Part shown: in pieces, positions 12,395 through 25,366 of the stretch
Numbering within the stretch: position 1 is the stretch's first letter
How the letters are laid out: every line of letters begins with the position of its first letter
From: Trichoplax adhaerens
Taxonomy: Eukaryota; Placozoa; Uniplacotomia; Trichoplacea; Trichoplacidae
Length of the DNA: 64,000 bases
NCBI RefSeq assembly: GCF_000150275.1
Contig: NW_002060947.1
Coordinates: forward strand, 728,695 to 792,694
Direction: 5' to 3'
Translations under genes and position numbers: made by a program
The notes under the pieces: generated by a model
Database searches by the model: none
What the model saw: only the letters and a program-made list of their open reading frames with translations
Told to the model about the DNA's origin: nothing

Positions 12395-15300
12395 GTGTGG
12401 CTAAAGAATTTTTATTCATTTCTTAGTGACTATAGTCAAACTAGAAAGTTATCTATAAAGAAAAGGTAATTACATGCGCTATAGTGATAGAGAAGGAATA
12501 AAGAATTTATGTCATTCCAATCAAAAATTACCCCAAAATTAAAATTGCACTATAAATCATGACAAAAAATAGTTATAACAACTTTTATGCTATTAAATTA
12601 ATCTACAAACTCGGTAATTCTCGTAAATAATTTTTTTAATGATATAATCAATTTCATTACCATTATTATCAGTAATAGGTACTAATAGTACTGTTATATA
12701 AATTTAATGTAAATAGGTGTTTTCTCAATTCAAACAAGTACCTCATTTTATCATATTTTAAGTAATTAAAAAGAATATTTTGCTAAGATCTGTAACTAGC
12801 ACATGAACTAAATGTAAACTTACATGACTTAATCTACCCCTACACATTAAATTTGTATGATTTTAAATTATTTTACTGCCATTTAATTCTATTTTACGCT
12901 ACCTGAAAATGCTAGGGTAGTTAAATTTCTAATACATGTCACAATGCTACGAGTCAAAAAGTATGGCTATTTTGATCGAAAACAATTTATAGTTACTGTT
13001 AATTCCTATTTCTGATATCTGTCTCATCATTTTGCGGATTTCTTTTCCCTGGGAGAAAATGTAGGTTGCTGTCATGGGATTCGTCAATGTTTGCCCATTA
13101 TTATTAGCCAAACAACCTTGTAATTTTAGTATCATGTACTGCTAATTTTATAATAAAAACGCCAATTGTAACTTGTATAATCTTGGGATATTAATTAGCA
13201 ATTCGCTCGTAGTATTTTCATAAAATTTATTTTTATTGAATCAGTACGGATTCTGTCATAGTGTTACCGAATACGTATTTGCTGTACGCAAAGAAGGTTC
13301 CATAACTATTATATCGCAGTAATCAGAAAAATAAAGATTCTTTATAAGTAATAATACAGATTGCTACTGATATTTTGTCTTTAATAAGTTGTATTCGAAA
13401 ATAACGGCCAGATATGCACTAACTATTTCTCAACTAATAATCATGCTGCACTTAAACAAATTACCGTCTGACGTTAGTATTACTTTAGAGAAATATGGTG
13501 TATCTTACTAAATTCGTTGAAATAATATTTCAAATGATATTTGACATGTAGAATAAATGATTTATGTAATTAATCAGTAAGATTCTAAAGCATAGGAAAT
13601 TTAAACCTGGTACCCATGTTTATGAAAAGATCAACTATTAATATTAAATCAGTATTACAACAACAACGACTGTAATCACTGTATTTATGAGTAATTATGC
13701 AAATACATTGTATAGCATACTACAGAAAATTTGCACATTTTTAATTCAAGTATCTCCGCTTTTAACACGGATATTGTTAGGGAATTAATTTATCTTCTGT
13801 TCTGCACTTTGTAATTTGCAACATTAATAGATTTTTGGCTGCTATTTGTAATTGAGAAAAGTACACATTTGATAGTAATCATTAGTTACCAATGTTTGCA
13901 AGAATTAGTAATCCATGGAATAGTGCTTTTATTTTACCTTTACGTTGGCTTCTAGCAAAATTTCTTGTTTTCTAAGTTATTCTGATTAAGAATGACTAAA
14001 TTTCTTTTCATGCAGCGGTTGGTGTTAAAATCAAAATAGTCCACAACAGATAGGAGATAATTATCAAAATTTTTATTTTAACTGCTCGATACCAAATCTT
14101 ATTAGATAAAGTATTACACGGAATTATCCCTATAGAGTTTCAGTCAAATTGCCAGTTATTAAAGCAAACCGTTCTGATCTTTAAATAAATAAAAGCTTTT
14201 GATGATATTTATTCATAAACGCTTAAAATCGGATGCTAGTATCAAATTTTAATTAATTATTAAGCCAAAGTATCAATTTCTCGGTATGAATTTAATTTAG
14301 TAAACTTAATCGGTTGCTAAATGTTCGCTAACATTGACAGCGCAATAAATCGAGCTTATTCCTAAAATATGATAAAATATGGCAACATAAGGAAGAATTT
14401 GGACTGTTATAATAGTTATTACGCGAAACTATAGCTACCGGGAAGAAATGGCTATGCCAATATCCTTTAAATCGCAAGGTTATATCCGGCAGCGGAAACT
14501 ACACTTAGAGATTATTATATGATTATGAAAAGATATGAACAGAACAGTAGTTTTCAACGTGAAGGATAAGAGACAATTCTGAAATCTAACAAACGAGTAA
14601 AATTTACTAAATAACGCATTATACTGTATGCCACAGAACTGACTATTCCAATATTATGCATTAAAGCCATATCTTTACACGCAATCCGATAAAAATAAAA
14701 TGTGATGTTTCAACTTGCTAGGATCCAGAAATTGACTTTACATCAAGCCTAAATCATTGGCAGACTTGTGCCTTATTGTATTCTATTTTGCTTTCCAGAT
14801 CTGCCTTTAATTTCCAATATACACGTCAATAATATAGCTTATTACAGTATATGGAATCCTTGATGTAACTAAATAATTGAGTGATTCGTACGATAAAAAT
14901 TCTTTGTATTTTCGTTTTCTAAATGTCGAAGTACTTGTTACGAGTTCGTTTACTAATTGTGTAATAGAGTTCAACACGAATAAGTAGACACATAGCAACA
15001 CCTTTAAATGCAACTATTGAAGCACCACAGTATTGATACCAAGCAAATCAATATAGCTACGGTAAATACCTAAAATATAGTAAAATTTATAAGAATCAGA
15101 GATTGAAGTCTAAGAATGATAGATCTGTCTTAGGGCAATCTCCAGCGAGACATTTTAATTCCTAAGTAAGAAAGTTACATCACAAATGAGTGATGTTAAA
15201 GCTTGAGACGGTCATAAGTATTGTAGATTATTAATTTTGAACGACTTCGACTGGAACACCAAATCCTATAAAAATACATAACAAAGCATGCTATCCGTGA

Positions 15301-18233
15301 TATGAAATTTGAGACGTCATTTGCCGGCAATAGCCTAAGTTTATTGAAATACCCGATGTTTTAATGAGGTGTTGGAAAATAGACGCTGAAACCTACGTAA
15401 TTTTGCTTAGAAGAACTAGTCCCATGCTTCTCGTTCGCTTCTGAACCGAATTACATTAATGATGCTACGATTTCGAATCATTTCATTCTGAGACTCTGAC
15501 TAGTATATGAAATTAAATTCTATTTTGAATAGAATTATTAATCAAACAGAATATTATAACTCCGATATATTTCTAAAATCAAAATTAAATTTCTATTATT
15601 TGGAAATATTGCTATCTTAAAGGTAGCAGCCATTCAATGCTTACAGATTACTGGGAGTGTATGATACCAAATAGGTCGTATATCTTATATACCTATGAAT
15701 ATCCCGAATTTACGTAACTGTAACCTTTAAATAATAACTCAAAGCAAAAAATCTGCTAAATAGAGTCAAAAGATGATATAATCAGGGCAGATAATCGAAA
15801 TCATAAACATCGAATCAGTGAGTTAATCTCTGCTCGGATTGGATTTTTTAGATTGTAATGTTAATTCACGCCTGGAATCTTAACCCTGCATGGGCTCATG
15901 TTATGAACTGCTCACGTACCTAATATTGTAAAACATCGTCTATATTTTTATTTTTCTGTCACAAATTAAATAACCCCTTCTTTTATTCTCTAGGTTGATT
16001 TGGTATAGATAAATCAGACGACAGTAAAGAAATAGTAGGCGAAGAATAAATAAAGCTATTTGACGTTCACATTCTGCCTTGATTAGTTTTAGGTTAGGTG
16101 TGAATAATATAAATTGCTTACAAATGTAGATATCCAGTCGTAAGCATACTACGTAAGCTTAATTCATAATAATAAGTAATTAACATGAATTAAAATAAAT
16201 TGCGTTATCACAGACTTTGAGCATATTAAGATTTACTATAACTAGTCAAGTCATTATTATCCAACATAGAATCTAGATTAGAAACAAAATTTATACATAA
16301 TAAACGAATTAGTTTCCTTATCAGTTACTCAGTTTGCCTGTAATAAATAATAAATTTAATATTCCTTAATACTTCCTTTAGTATATGTAGCTTCAGGATA
16401 TGAATTACGCCTGCTTAGAACTTGCTAAAATGTTATTAATTAGTAAACCGCTAAATAAGATGTAGGTTTAATCATTTTTGATCGCATTTCCCGTAGTATA
16501 TTGTTCTACAGTGTCAATTGATAATTAGTCAAACACAAAACTGCATAAGAGACGAGAATTTCATACAACAAATGAAGGATGATTTATCTGCCGTATATTT
16601 ATAAATAATTCGCAGCAGGTTTTTTTACTTACGAAAGATTACGTACGTAAATATCATCAATCTATTATTGGAAAAATATTTAAAAATAGCCCATATTCTG
16701 GGACTGTCTTGTTCTTTTCCATTACATAATATATTTATTTTCCGTCAAACGGGCTAATAGAAATATATGCTAGACAGAATTAGGTCATTTTACAAGTATT
16801 ATTAAATCTGATGTCTAACCAACATGCACTGAAATTAAATAAATATGAAAACGATGAACTTGATTTGTACGACGCAGCATTTACTCTAACGCTTTCATGC
16901 TGCCCGAGTTTTACTAGAGATAAATCATATCAGAATATTATCAACCTGTCCAATATTAAAAGAAAAATTGGATAGTTCTCTGAAGCTTATAGATTTTATT
17001 CTGTAAGGTACGTCAATTTATTTCAATGCCTATCCCTGTGCTATTATCTTGTGCTTTATTTAATTTATAAATCAGGTATAATTGTTTTAAACATTACTAC
17101 TGTTTTCTTTGAAACTAGTTCTGTTGAAGCGCAATCTAAATATATCATGATAGGCAGAAATTTTGCGACTAAATCAAATTTCACATTTATTCTCCAATTA
17201 AGTAAATTCCGTAAAATTTATTTACAAAATTCACTATTCGTTAATAGATTGTTGCTGAATATTAAAAAAATAGTTAGTCATTATCTGCAAAAACACTGCC
17301 AGTGCTTCGGCAATCCTGAAGAATGTAGTAAAATTTAATCCCAAATGAGCTACAATTATGTCTTTTAATTTATTAAATATCCATTTTCCAGCATCTCCTC
17401 TTTATTTTCTGTTCCCATTATAATAACAGATCAATTCTGTCCTCACTAACAACCGCTGATATCGAATTTTCTCAATAGCTATAGTAAACTTTGTTGTAAA
17501 CAGTATATGTTTGGTAAATTTAAGGCTTATAGGCCCTATACAATGTGGATAATAGTTAGCATTTTGTTTATGAATAATCCTGATAATCAAGAATTTAATT
17601 CATAAATTCGCTTTTAAAAAATCTAATGTTTCTGTAAGTGCTTCCTTGTTAATGTTCCTTCCAGTAACATTGCTTGGCTAGGGTTCGTATTAAATATAGA
17701 TTCCTAAACAATAAAAACAACTGATAAATCTATAAATTATTTTACTTTATTTGTAATAATGATTATAATACTAATCTATTGTTGGTTAAAAGTGAGTTGG
17801 AATGATATAGTGGATTAATATAATCACAAGAGAATAGGTTCGATTTATTAATTGATTTTAAGATGCAAAAACTGGCTCTATTTTAGAGCAATGACTACGT
17901 TTCTTAGCAATTACTCCAATAGCAGGATCACTCCACCATTTTTATCTAGTGTCTTCAGATTAATTAATTTACGCATATTTGTTTCTCTATAAAACAATGG
18001 CCGCTTTGAAAAGTTTTACTTAGTTGGTAACACCAACATATTAAGTTTAAAAACATTGTCTTTTTAAAAAAGCAATAATTACCTTCTGCCTATCAGTCTA
18101 GCAGATGGTTAAAAGGCTACATTGCTCTCTTCTATATTTATACCCACATTTCTTTCTATAGCCATTTGACGCATGATAATAAAATTATTAGCAGAGGACT
18201 ATAGCTTGCGGAAGAAATATTAATTTAGTTATC
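12395..18233. other. Gene-free AT-rich region between GPCR-1 and GPCR-2
   Basis: Contains the 3' flank of GPCR-1 (AATAAA at 12497-12502) and then AT-rich DNA with no recognisable gene. A 95-codon open frame near 17051 has no family features and is discounted. No LTR unit or tandem repeat was seen here. Confidence 0.55.
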
Positions 18234-19994
18234 ATGTTAGTTTATGATGAAAATTTAACCACTACCTCAACATCAATTTTAACTTTACTTAATGAAAGTT
18301 ATAGACTATCCGATTCTTACTCTCAGCTTCCAACAAATGAAAATGCTCGATTACTAGTTGGCATCTACATATTGGTTCTCATTTTAACAATTGCTACCAA
18401 TGGATTTTTTATATCTTTAATGATTTATCGTCGTAAAAGCTGGACTGCTCATGACATTCTAATATTAAATATCTCAATCTCCGACGCTTATTACGTTATT
18501 TCATTGTGAGTATTATATTAAATAAACATATATTATGAGCTTTAGTAGTTGGAATTTGAAGGATCTTTTTTGCCTACTATAAGATGTAATTGAAGCTGTC
18601 GATCGAAATCAATGGTAGTGTACTACTTCATGTTAGTTCTAATCATGTTATTGATATTCAATAGCCGGTAAAAGTAGAGCTATTTATATTAACCGTATTA
18701 AAATTGTTATTGAAATAATGATCCCTATAATATTTTGCGACTATACTAGATTCTATTCTATTTTACTCTGATGTTCTACATTTTAAGAGTATAAAATGAT
18801 AAATTATGAATTACCGTAGCCATGTAGATATAAAACCGTTTAAAAATGAACTGCAAGCTACTTAGCTAGTATAGAATTGGCACACCATATTTTGAAGCTC
18901 AAAAGCTTTCGTAGTTAGTATTACTACAAGGCAACTTTAGTTAATCTTCAGTTTGAAGATAAAATTTTATTAATGTCTACTACAGTCAACAGCAATACTT
19001 AATACGATTTATCATTTATTCTTTTAGGCATAATATGATAGGCTATAATAATAGTATATAATCATTAGTCCTACTCTCCTTTACCTAATTCTGATTCTAC
19101 GTTCGTATTATTATTATTTATGACAGCAGTTGGGTCTTACTTCCTGTGGCATTGCCTGGAATTCATCGACCAGTATTTTCTACTAATTCATTTTTTTGCT
19201 GATTGCTAATGGTTTCTTGTGCTTTTTCCTTTTACGTCAATCTTTACTTACTGGCTGCGTCTGCTGTGGCTAGTTATTTAAAAATTGTACAAAGTAAACT
19301 AGAAATAACGAGAAAGTTAGCATGGTATATAGTTTGCTGTATTTATCTGGTATCTGCACTGTCATTGTCGCCGCCTTTAATTGGATATTTTGGAAAATTA
19401 ACTTATTATCCTAATCTTGGTATTTGCCTATTTGATTTTGGTCCAGAAATAAGATTAAATCAGATGCTATATGCATTTTGCATTATGTATCCTACATTTT
19501 TAATCAACACCAATATCATTGCCTATTGCTATTATCGAATTTACAGAGTTGTTCGTCAAAGTTCCAAAGCTGTCGCTCAATATGACTCAAGTGTACCCCA
19601 TAATAGGCGAAATATGCTTGGAGAGGATAAAAGTACCATCGCCACTGGTACATCAATTAGCCGGCATGTGAAGTTTCGTCCAAGTGATATATCATTAGCT
19701 AAGACACTGCTAACCGTCTTTTCATTATTCATGATATCTTACTCTCCTTTCGCAATCAGCAACCTATTACACTTTACTAGAGCGGCCAAAACGACTATAA
19801 CTGTAGACCTCTATCTACTCCTTTTATCGTGCTCAAATAGCGTGTTTAATCCGATTATATTCTATTCTAAAAGACGTCATCGAAGAGTACACCAAAATTG
19901 GATTGTAAAAAAGCCACATCTAGATTTCCAGACTACCCCATCAAACATTCAGATGGATTCGAACACTGTACACTTAAACAATATAACACATTAA
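18234..19994 (+). pseudogene. GPCR-2, class A receptor with an in-frame TGA at 19200
   Basis: Exon 1 18234-18505 (91 codons, phase-2 donor GTGAGT), exon 2 19127-19994 after acceptor GACAG. Exon 1 has an N-tail with NESY, TM1 (IATNGFFISLMIY) and TM2 (HDILILNISISD). Exon 2 begins SWVLLPVALPG and reaches SFFC, then TGA at 19200-19202, then LLMVSCAFSFYVN. In the other array members this position is the Arg of a conserved C-R-L, encoded by CGA, CGT, CGG or AGA, so one CGA to TGA transition explains it. The 263 codons after the stop are open and retain every family feature: A-S-Y-L-K-I at TM3 end, NLGICLFDF, YCYYRIYRVVR, SYSPF in TM6, NSVFNPIIF in TM7 and a long C-tail. Read through, the protein would be 379 residues. 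Recent nonsense allele, sequence error, RNA editing and stop readthrough all fit. AATAAA at 20324. Confidence 0.75.
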
Positions 19995-22900
19995 TCGCTA
20001 TTTCGATCCTTCTTCTCTACAGCTGGTAATTTAAACTCATACGTTTTCTACTACGCGTAAGGCAAAGTGGGTATGCCGTATAATATTATTCTTGTATAGT
20101 AAATTACCTTAAATATTCCCACTTTACATAAACACCAACATTCATAGCAATTTTCGTAAGCAAGCATGATCTTCTTTTATGAAGTTTTCCACAGACATGT
20201 GTGAACTCTTTAGCAATTTATTGCTATAGTAAGTTTTACCAAAACAATAGAAATGGCTATGCAATTTTTCACTGCTATTAACTGGAAAGCTATCGAGCAG
20301 ATAATGAATGGATAGTCTCGATTAATAAAATTTAGAAAATACCTTAAAAATTACAATAGATATTAAATAATCATTCAAAATAATATTTTATCCCTGAAAA
20401 GGAGAGATTCCTTTAGAACAGCTATAATTTTTTTATTTCTTTAATTGTAATTATTTATGACGGATTTTTAAACCTGTATAATTTACAATCAAAAATTTAT
20501 TGAGGACTTGGTTTCTACTAATGCATGTTGTGCATTTCGATATTTAAAAAATTGCCTTAGAATTTTTATATACAGCTTCACTTTACTAGTGCTACGATTT
20601 TTATGAAATAGCCATGTTTATAATTAATGGAGATCTTAATAAATTGTAACTATACAAAGCCTGCTACCAACAAACTGAAGTGCCTTTTACCCAAATTAGT
20701 ATCGATACAAGATTGTATTGCTATATTTGAATTAATTTCTGTACATCGGAATGAATTTTATCCATATTTCAAATCATGACATAATCATTAAAAATCTTCA
20801 AAAATTATAATTTACCTATCATAGAATTGGTGTTTAACTTAGATATGATGTTATCCTTCATTTTCAAGTTTTTGAGAAACTACGCATATTTTCTTCATTT
20901 GAAATAGAAAATTTCTAAATCTTACAAAGAATGTAATGAAGGTTAGGTGTAACATTAAATAATACGTAAATATTTCAAAAACTATAAATAAAGTGTATTC
21001 ACATTGCTAGTACCCGGGACATTAATTGCTCTATGATTTCATAGGTCTTCAGAATTATTTAAAGAGAAATAATTTAGGGATGTTTTCTCAACAATACCTG
21101 GGACAAAGTCCATATCTAAATTACGCTTATTAGTCAATCAAATTTTTATCTTTTATGTACACTCTCTTAACAATTAGGCAAATATTTATGATATTATACA
21201 TTGCCGATCATGCTTATCACATTATTTAATATATTACTAATTTTAATAATTGAAGTTATTTTATAGTACATATAATAGAATATGAAAGCAAGAACTTAGC
21301 TTTGTTATTTGGTATTAATTTTGGCTTAAAATATTTCATGAATCCTTAAGATAAATCTCGAAGTCTAAATAGCTTGGCAATTACTGGTACAATCTATTTG
21401 CAGAAAAGATTGATACAGGAGTCAGTCTGAGAATTCAGTAAAAGTGCGGTACATTTACTCATATTTATGGCATTGATAGATATTTCTACCTCGATGAACT
21501 GGTTATTAAATCATTCCCATTCAATAGTTTTTTACGATCTCCGGAGTTAGTCGGGAAACCTTAAGAGTAGATAGACTAGTTTAGGTACGTTCAAGAAAGT
21601 TGTTTTGTGACATACCTATTTTGAAAATAAGGTAAATATCATAAGATACCTAATTTTCAATGAAATTTCTTTCATTTTCTAAATTAACAATGGGTTTCCG
21701 ATAATCTAAAGATAGCAGCATATGAATAAGACATTTTGCCACTATATCCCGATTTAAAGTAATCATTTGATGTTAGTAATTCAGCTATCATGTCACAGGC
21801 TGTTCTAATTTAATTTTAAGCCATTGAGCTCTATGATTGAATCTGCTATAGGAATTACAACTGACTTACTTTAATGTTTGCAATATTAATTAATATTTCG
21901 AAAAATCCAAAGTGCTATAAAGTTTATGAACACAAACGAAATTTTGGATACATTATTGACAAAGTAGTTGACTGTTTCCGATTGCAGAAATGTACCCATC
22001 AGCACTATTTCATACCTGACAGTAAGACAATGAAATTGACTTATTTGGTAAAGAATCAATGAAACTGGTGGCACATTATGTTTTTAAAATAGAAACTAAA
22101 AGTACTTTAATAAGAAAAGATTTGATTCCAAAGTTATTCAGTTCTAATAAAGCGAAATTACGGATTAGAAATCGTACTGGAAATTGCCCTTGCAACACCT
22201 TAGATGCTGTAAAGGTACTTTCGCAACGATATCCGCCCTAACCCTGTAGCACTAATAATAGGATACTGATATAGCTAGTATATTGCATTTTGATTTCAGT
22301 ATATTCCTTACTGAAATGAAATTAATGGATTGGCAAAATAATTCGTTAGAATAAGAGTAGGATTGTTCGTAACTTTGTTTTACTAAAAGCGAGTTAAGAA
22401 ACATATATAGACGCACTTTTTTCTCTTAATTCTCGTAATTTATCATTTTTAATTAGGAATTAATAAATTCAAAGGATCCGTTATTACTTATTCTTAATTC
22501 CAAATTATGAATTAGTCAAGGCGAATTATTATGATTCTATTTTACATATATTCTTATACATTTGTATCGAAATTCACCTAATGTTTAATTACTAATAACG
22601 CAGACTATAGTTCAAATTACGCAATTTATAGTGAACATATATTAATCTTATTCCATAAATTCTACGGGAAACGTAGGGTACGAAAACTATTACTGAATGC
22701 TATTTTGCAGGATAGAAAATCAGGAATTTCTGTTTTCTAACGTGATGTCTTTAATAACTTAAGATCATTATTGCATCTTGGAATAAATTGTAAAATACGG
22801 CTGAGTACTAACTGCGGCAGCTTAGAAAATGGAAAAGTATACTGCTTTATGAAGGCTACTGTATTATACGGTTAAGAAAGATCTTGCTAGGTGATTATTA

Positions 22901-23695
22901 AACGTCAATTTAAGTTGCATAGATTGAGGCTGTTTCTAATGATAATGAACGACAATTAATATTTATAATTGTAATCATAGCTTTATGAATTAATTCTTTA
23001 ATTTATAATTCATAAGATCTGATAAAAGTTCTTTTAATTGTATGGTTGAAAAACATTTCTTTTCAATTCGCAAACATGTTACTACGATAGACTTGTTTCT
23101 ATTCAAGATATTACACGAAAGCTTGGATAAAATATGATTTTAATTTGAAATTGACTGGGAAAGGCTAATCTTGTCAGGAATTGATCAATTTCGTAGTATG
23201 TGAGAGCTTAAACTAAGGACAATTTTTTTCCGTTTCTGGTTACTCTAATCTAAAGTACAAAATAAGCAAGCGGTAAATATCTAATTTAGATTAGTATTTC
23301 ATGTAAATCAGTTTCGTTGAGGCTACTACTGGATGCTTAAGTGACTACGAAGCATTAAGATAGATAAATATTGCCTTAGTATTTAAGGCATTCAAGCATT
23401 TTCTTTAAACTGGATATGATTGATTGCTTTATGGTAATGGTAATAATTCGGGTTTAAGTACCGGCAAGGCTACGAAAAAAAGTTCTCTTTATGATTCAAT
23501 TATAATATAGGGTACCAATCTTTTTAACATCTCGTATATTCCAACACATTCTTTAAGGATATGCTCGTAACATTTACGCAATAGTATGTAAAATATCATC
23601 AACTACAGTATTTTGGTATCAGTCAAGCATATTAAATCTGCCTTTGAAATCACTTGCTAGATGATTATTATTACATTATCAAGATATGCCAGTAG
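19995..23695. other. Gene-free AT-rich region after GPCR-2
   Basis: Contains the probable polyadenylation signal of GPCR-2 (AATAAA 20324-20329) and, at 21537-21612, a fragment related to 55921-55998. Short opposing open frames at about 21874-22241 show no protein-family features. Otherwise nothing recognisable. Confidence 0.55.
21537..21612 (+). repeat. LTR-end-like fragment related to 55921-55998
   Basis: Runs from ATCTCCGGAG through ACCTTAA, GTAGATAG and TAGTTTAG to a TTTTGTGACA end. The same string of blocks, ending GTAACA, lies at 55921-55998. The TGTGACA end and the CCGGAG block resemble the U5 side of the LTRs described here. No left border or target duplication could be assigned. Confidence 0.45.
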
Positions 23696-23700
23696 AGTAC

Positions 23701-24133
23701 TGTCACAAACCAGCTTGGTGACAAGGATAACGTAAAACAAATCTCTAAATTACTATAGTCTCCGGGATTCAGTATCCCTTAACTACCTCACAAGAATTTA
23801 GACGCCTTTAATTCTACGTTAAAACAACTATACAATTGAGAACTACTTTATTCAACTATCTGACGGGCTTATATACCCTTCTACAGTAGCTAACATTCAC
23901 AAGTCATCTTATAAAAATGCTTAGGTGAGATAACTAGTTTTTCACAGTCGGACTACAATATGTCCATTCACAGAATCATTTCAGTGCACATTACAGCACA
24001 GCATTAAATTTACTGTAACACATTTATAATTAGAGTAATTCCTATAGTAAATAGCTAGTTGTAATATAATATCACTATATTATATTAACCAAATTTAGAT
24101 AGCTATTTCTTCACGGTAGTTCGTACCGTGACA
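23701..24133 (-). mobile_element. Solo LTR (433 bp), minus sense, TSD AGTAC
   Basis: Begins TGTCACAAACCAGC and ends TACCGTGACA on the plus strand, flanked by the 5-bp direct repeat AGTAC (23696-23700 and 24134-24138). On the minus strand a TATATAAGC (23867-23875) is followed by AATAAA (23847-23852), the U3-R-U5 order. TG...CA ends, 5-bp duplication and internal promoter plus poly(A) signal are the standard signature of a solo LTR. Both ends can fold on themselves (TGTCAC with GTGACA at 23701-23723; CACGGTA with TACCGTG near 24112-24130). It has no coding region. Closest relative in the window is the outer element at 33054-34083. Confidence 0.8.
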
Positions 24134-24223
24134 AGTACCATATGAGTTATATCTATCTAGACTTCTTTCCATAGTAAAATGTGATACTTAGAATAGTCTA
24201 ATGACTACGGATGTTAGTTACTT

Positions 24224-25366
24224 TACTCAAAATTGTCCATAAAACGCACTTAATATCGCTTGCAAAAAGTGCTCAGGAAAAATTGCTTTACATCATATGA
24301 ACTGAGTTACCCTCTATCCTATACAGAGGCAATTGTACCGATGTAAAAACTGTGCTTTGCTCTGGCCGTATAGCTAAACACTTTAAATATTTTATACAGT
24401 AGTGGCTTGAAAATTAATGCTTCTAGACAGTTATTGGTACCTTAATACTGTAGTTACTTATAACTTACGTGATAGAAGTTACTACTGGCAGCGTAAACAT
24501 TCAATCATGACAGTTACTAGTGAGCTATTATATTTCATCCACTTACCTGGAAGATATTAATAAATTGATAATAGGTGTTGCTGCCATGGTGAAATAATAA
24601 GTATAGAAATTTATTGATGACGTTTGACAGTTTATAAATGCATAAACCACGCAAATTTGTTTCAGTCGTTTAATAATTAATTGTAGTTAAGGAATTCATT
24701 GCCAAGATCATGTCATGGATTATAGTAGATATTGGTTAGCTCACTTTAGAGGAACTTAAAGTAACGATGGCTAGTAAGCGATTTCACTGACTGCTACTCA
24801 AAATTGTCCATAAAACGCACTTAATATCGCTTGCAAAAAGTGCTCAGGAAAAATTGCTTTACATCATATGAACTGAGTTACCCTCTATCCTATACAGAGG
24901 CAATTGTACCGATGTAAAAACTGTGCTTTGCTCTGGTCGTATAGCTAAACACTTTAAATATTTTATACAGTAGTGGCTTGAAAATTAATGCTTCTAGAGA
25001 GTTATTGGTACCCGAATACTGTAGTTACTTATAACTTACGTGATAGAAGTTACTACTGGCAGCGTAAACATTCAATCATGACAGTTACTAGTGAGCTATT
25101 ATATTTCATCCACTTACCTGGAAGATATTAATAAATTGATAATAGGTGTTGCTGCCATGGTGAAATAATAAGTATAGAAATTTATTGATGACGTTTGACA
25201 GTTTATAAATGCATAAACCACGTAAATTTGTTTCAGTCGTTTAATAATTAATTGTAGTTAAGGAATTCATTGCCAAGATCATGTCATGGATTATAGTAGA
25301 TATTGGTTAGCTCACTTTAGAGGAACTTAAAGTGATGATGGCTAGTAAGCGATTTCACTGACTGCT
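24224..25366. repeat. 571-bp direct tandem duplication, two copies
   Basis: Copy 1 is 24224-24794, copy 2 is 24795-25366, directly abutting. I noticed about seven single-base differences (for example CTGGCCGT versus CTGGTCGT, TCTAGACAG versus TCTAGAGAG, GGTACCTTA versus GGTACCCGA), so the copies are nearly 99 percent identical and recent. The unit has no long reading frame. It starts about 90 bp after the solo LTR that ends at 24133. Confidence 0.92.

Noticed and set aside
17051-17338. 95-codon open frame on the plus strand
   Set aside because: Low-complexity, Lys/Ile/Asn-rich translation with no family resemblance, far from any supported exon.
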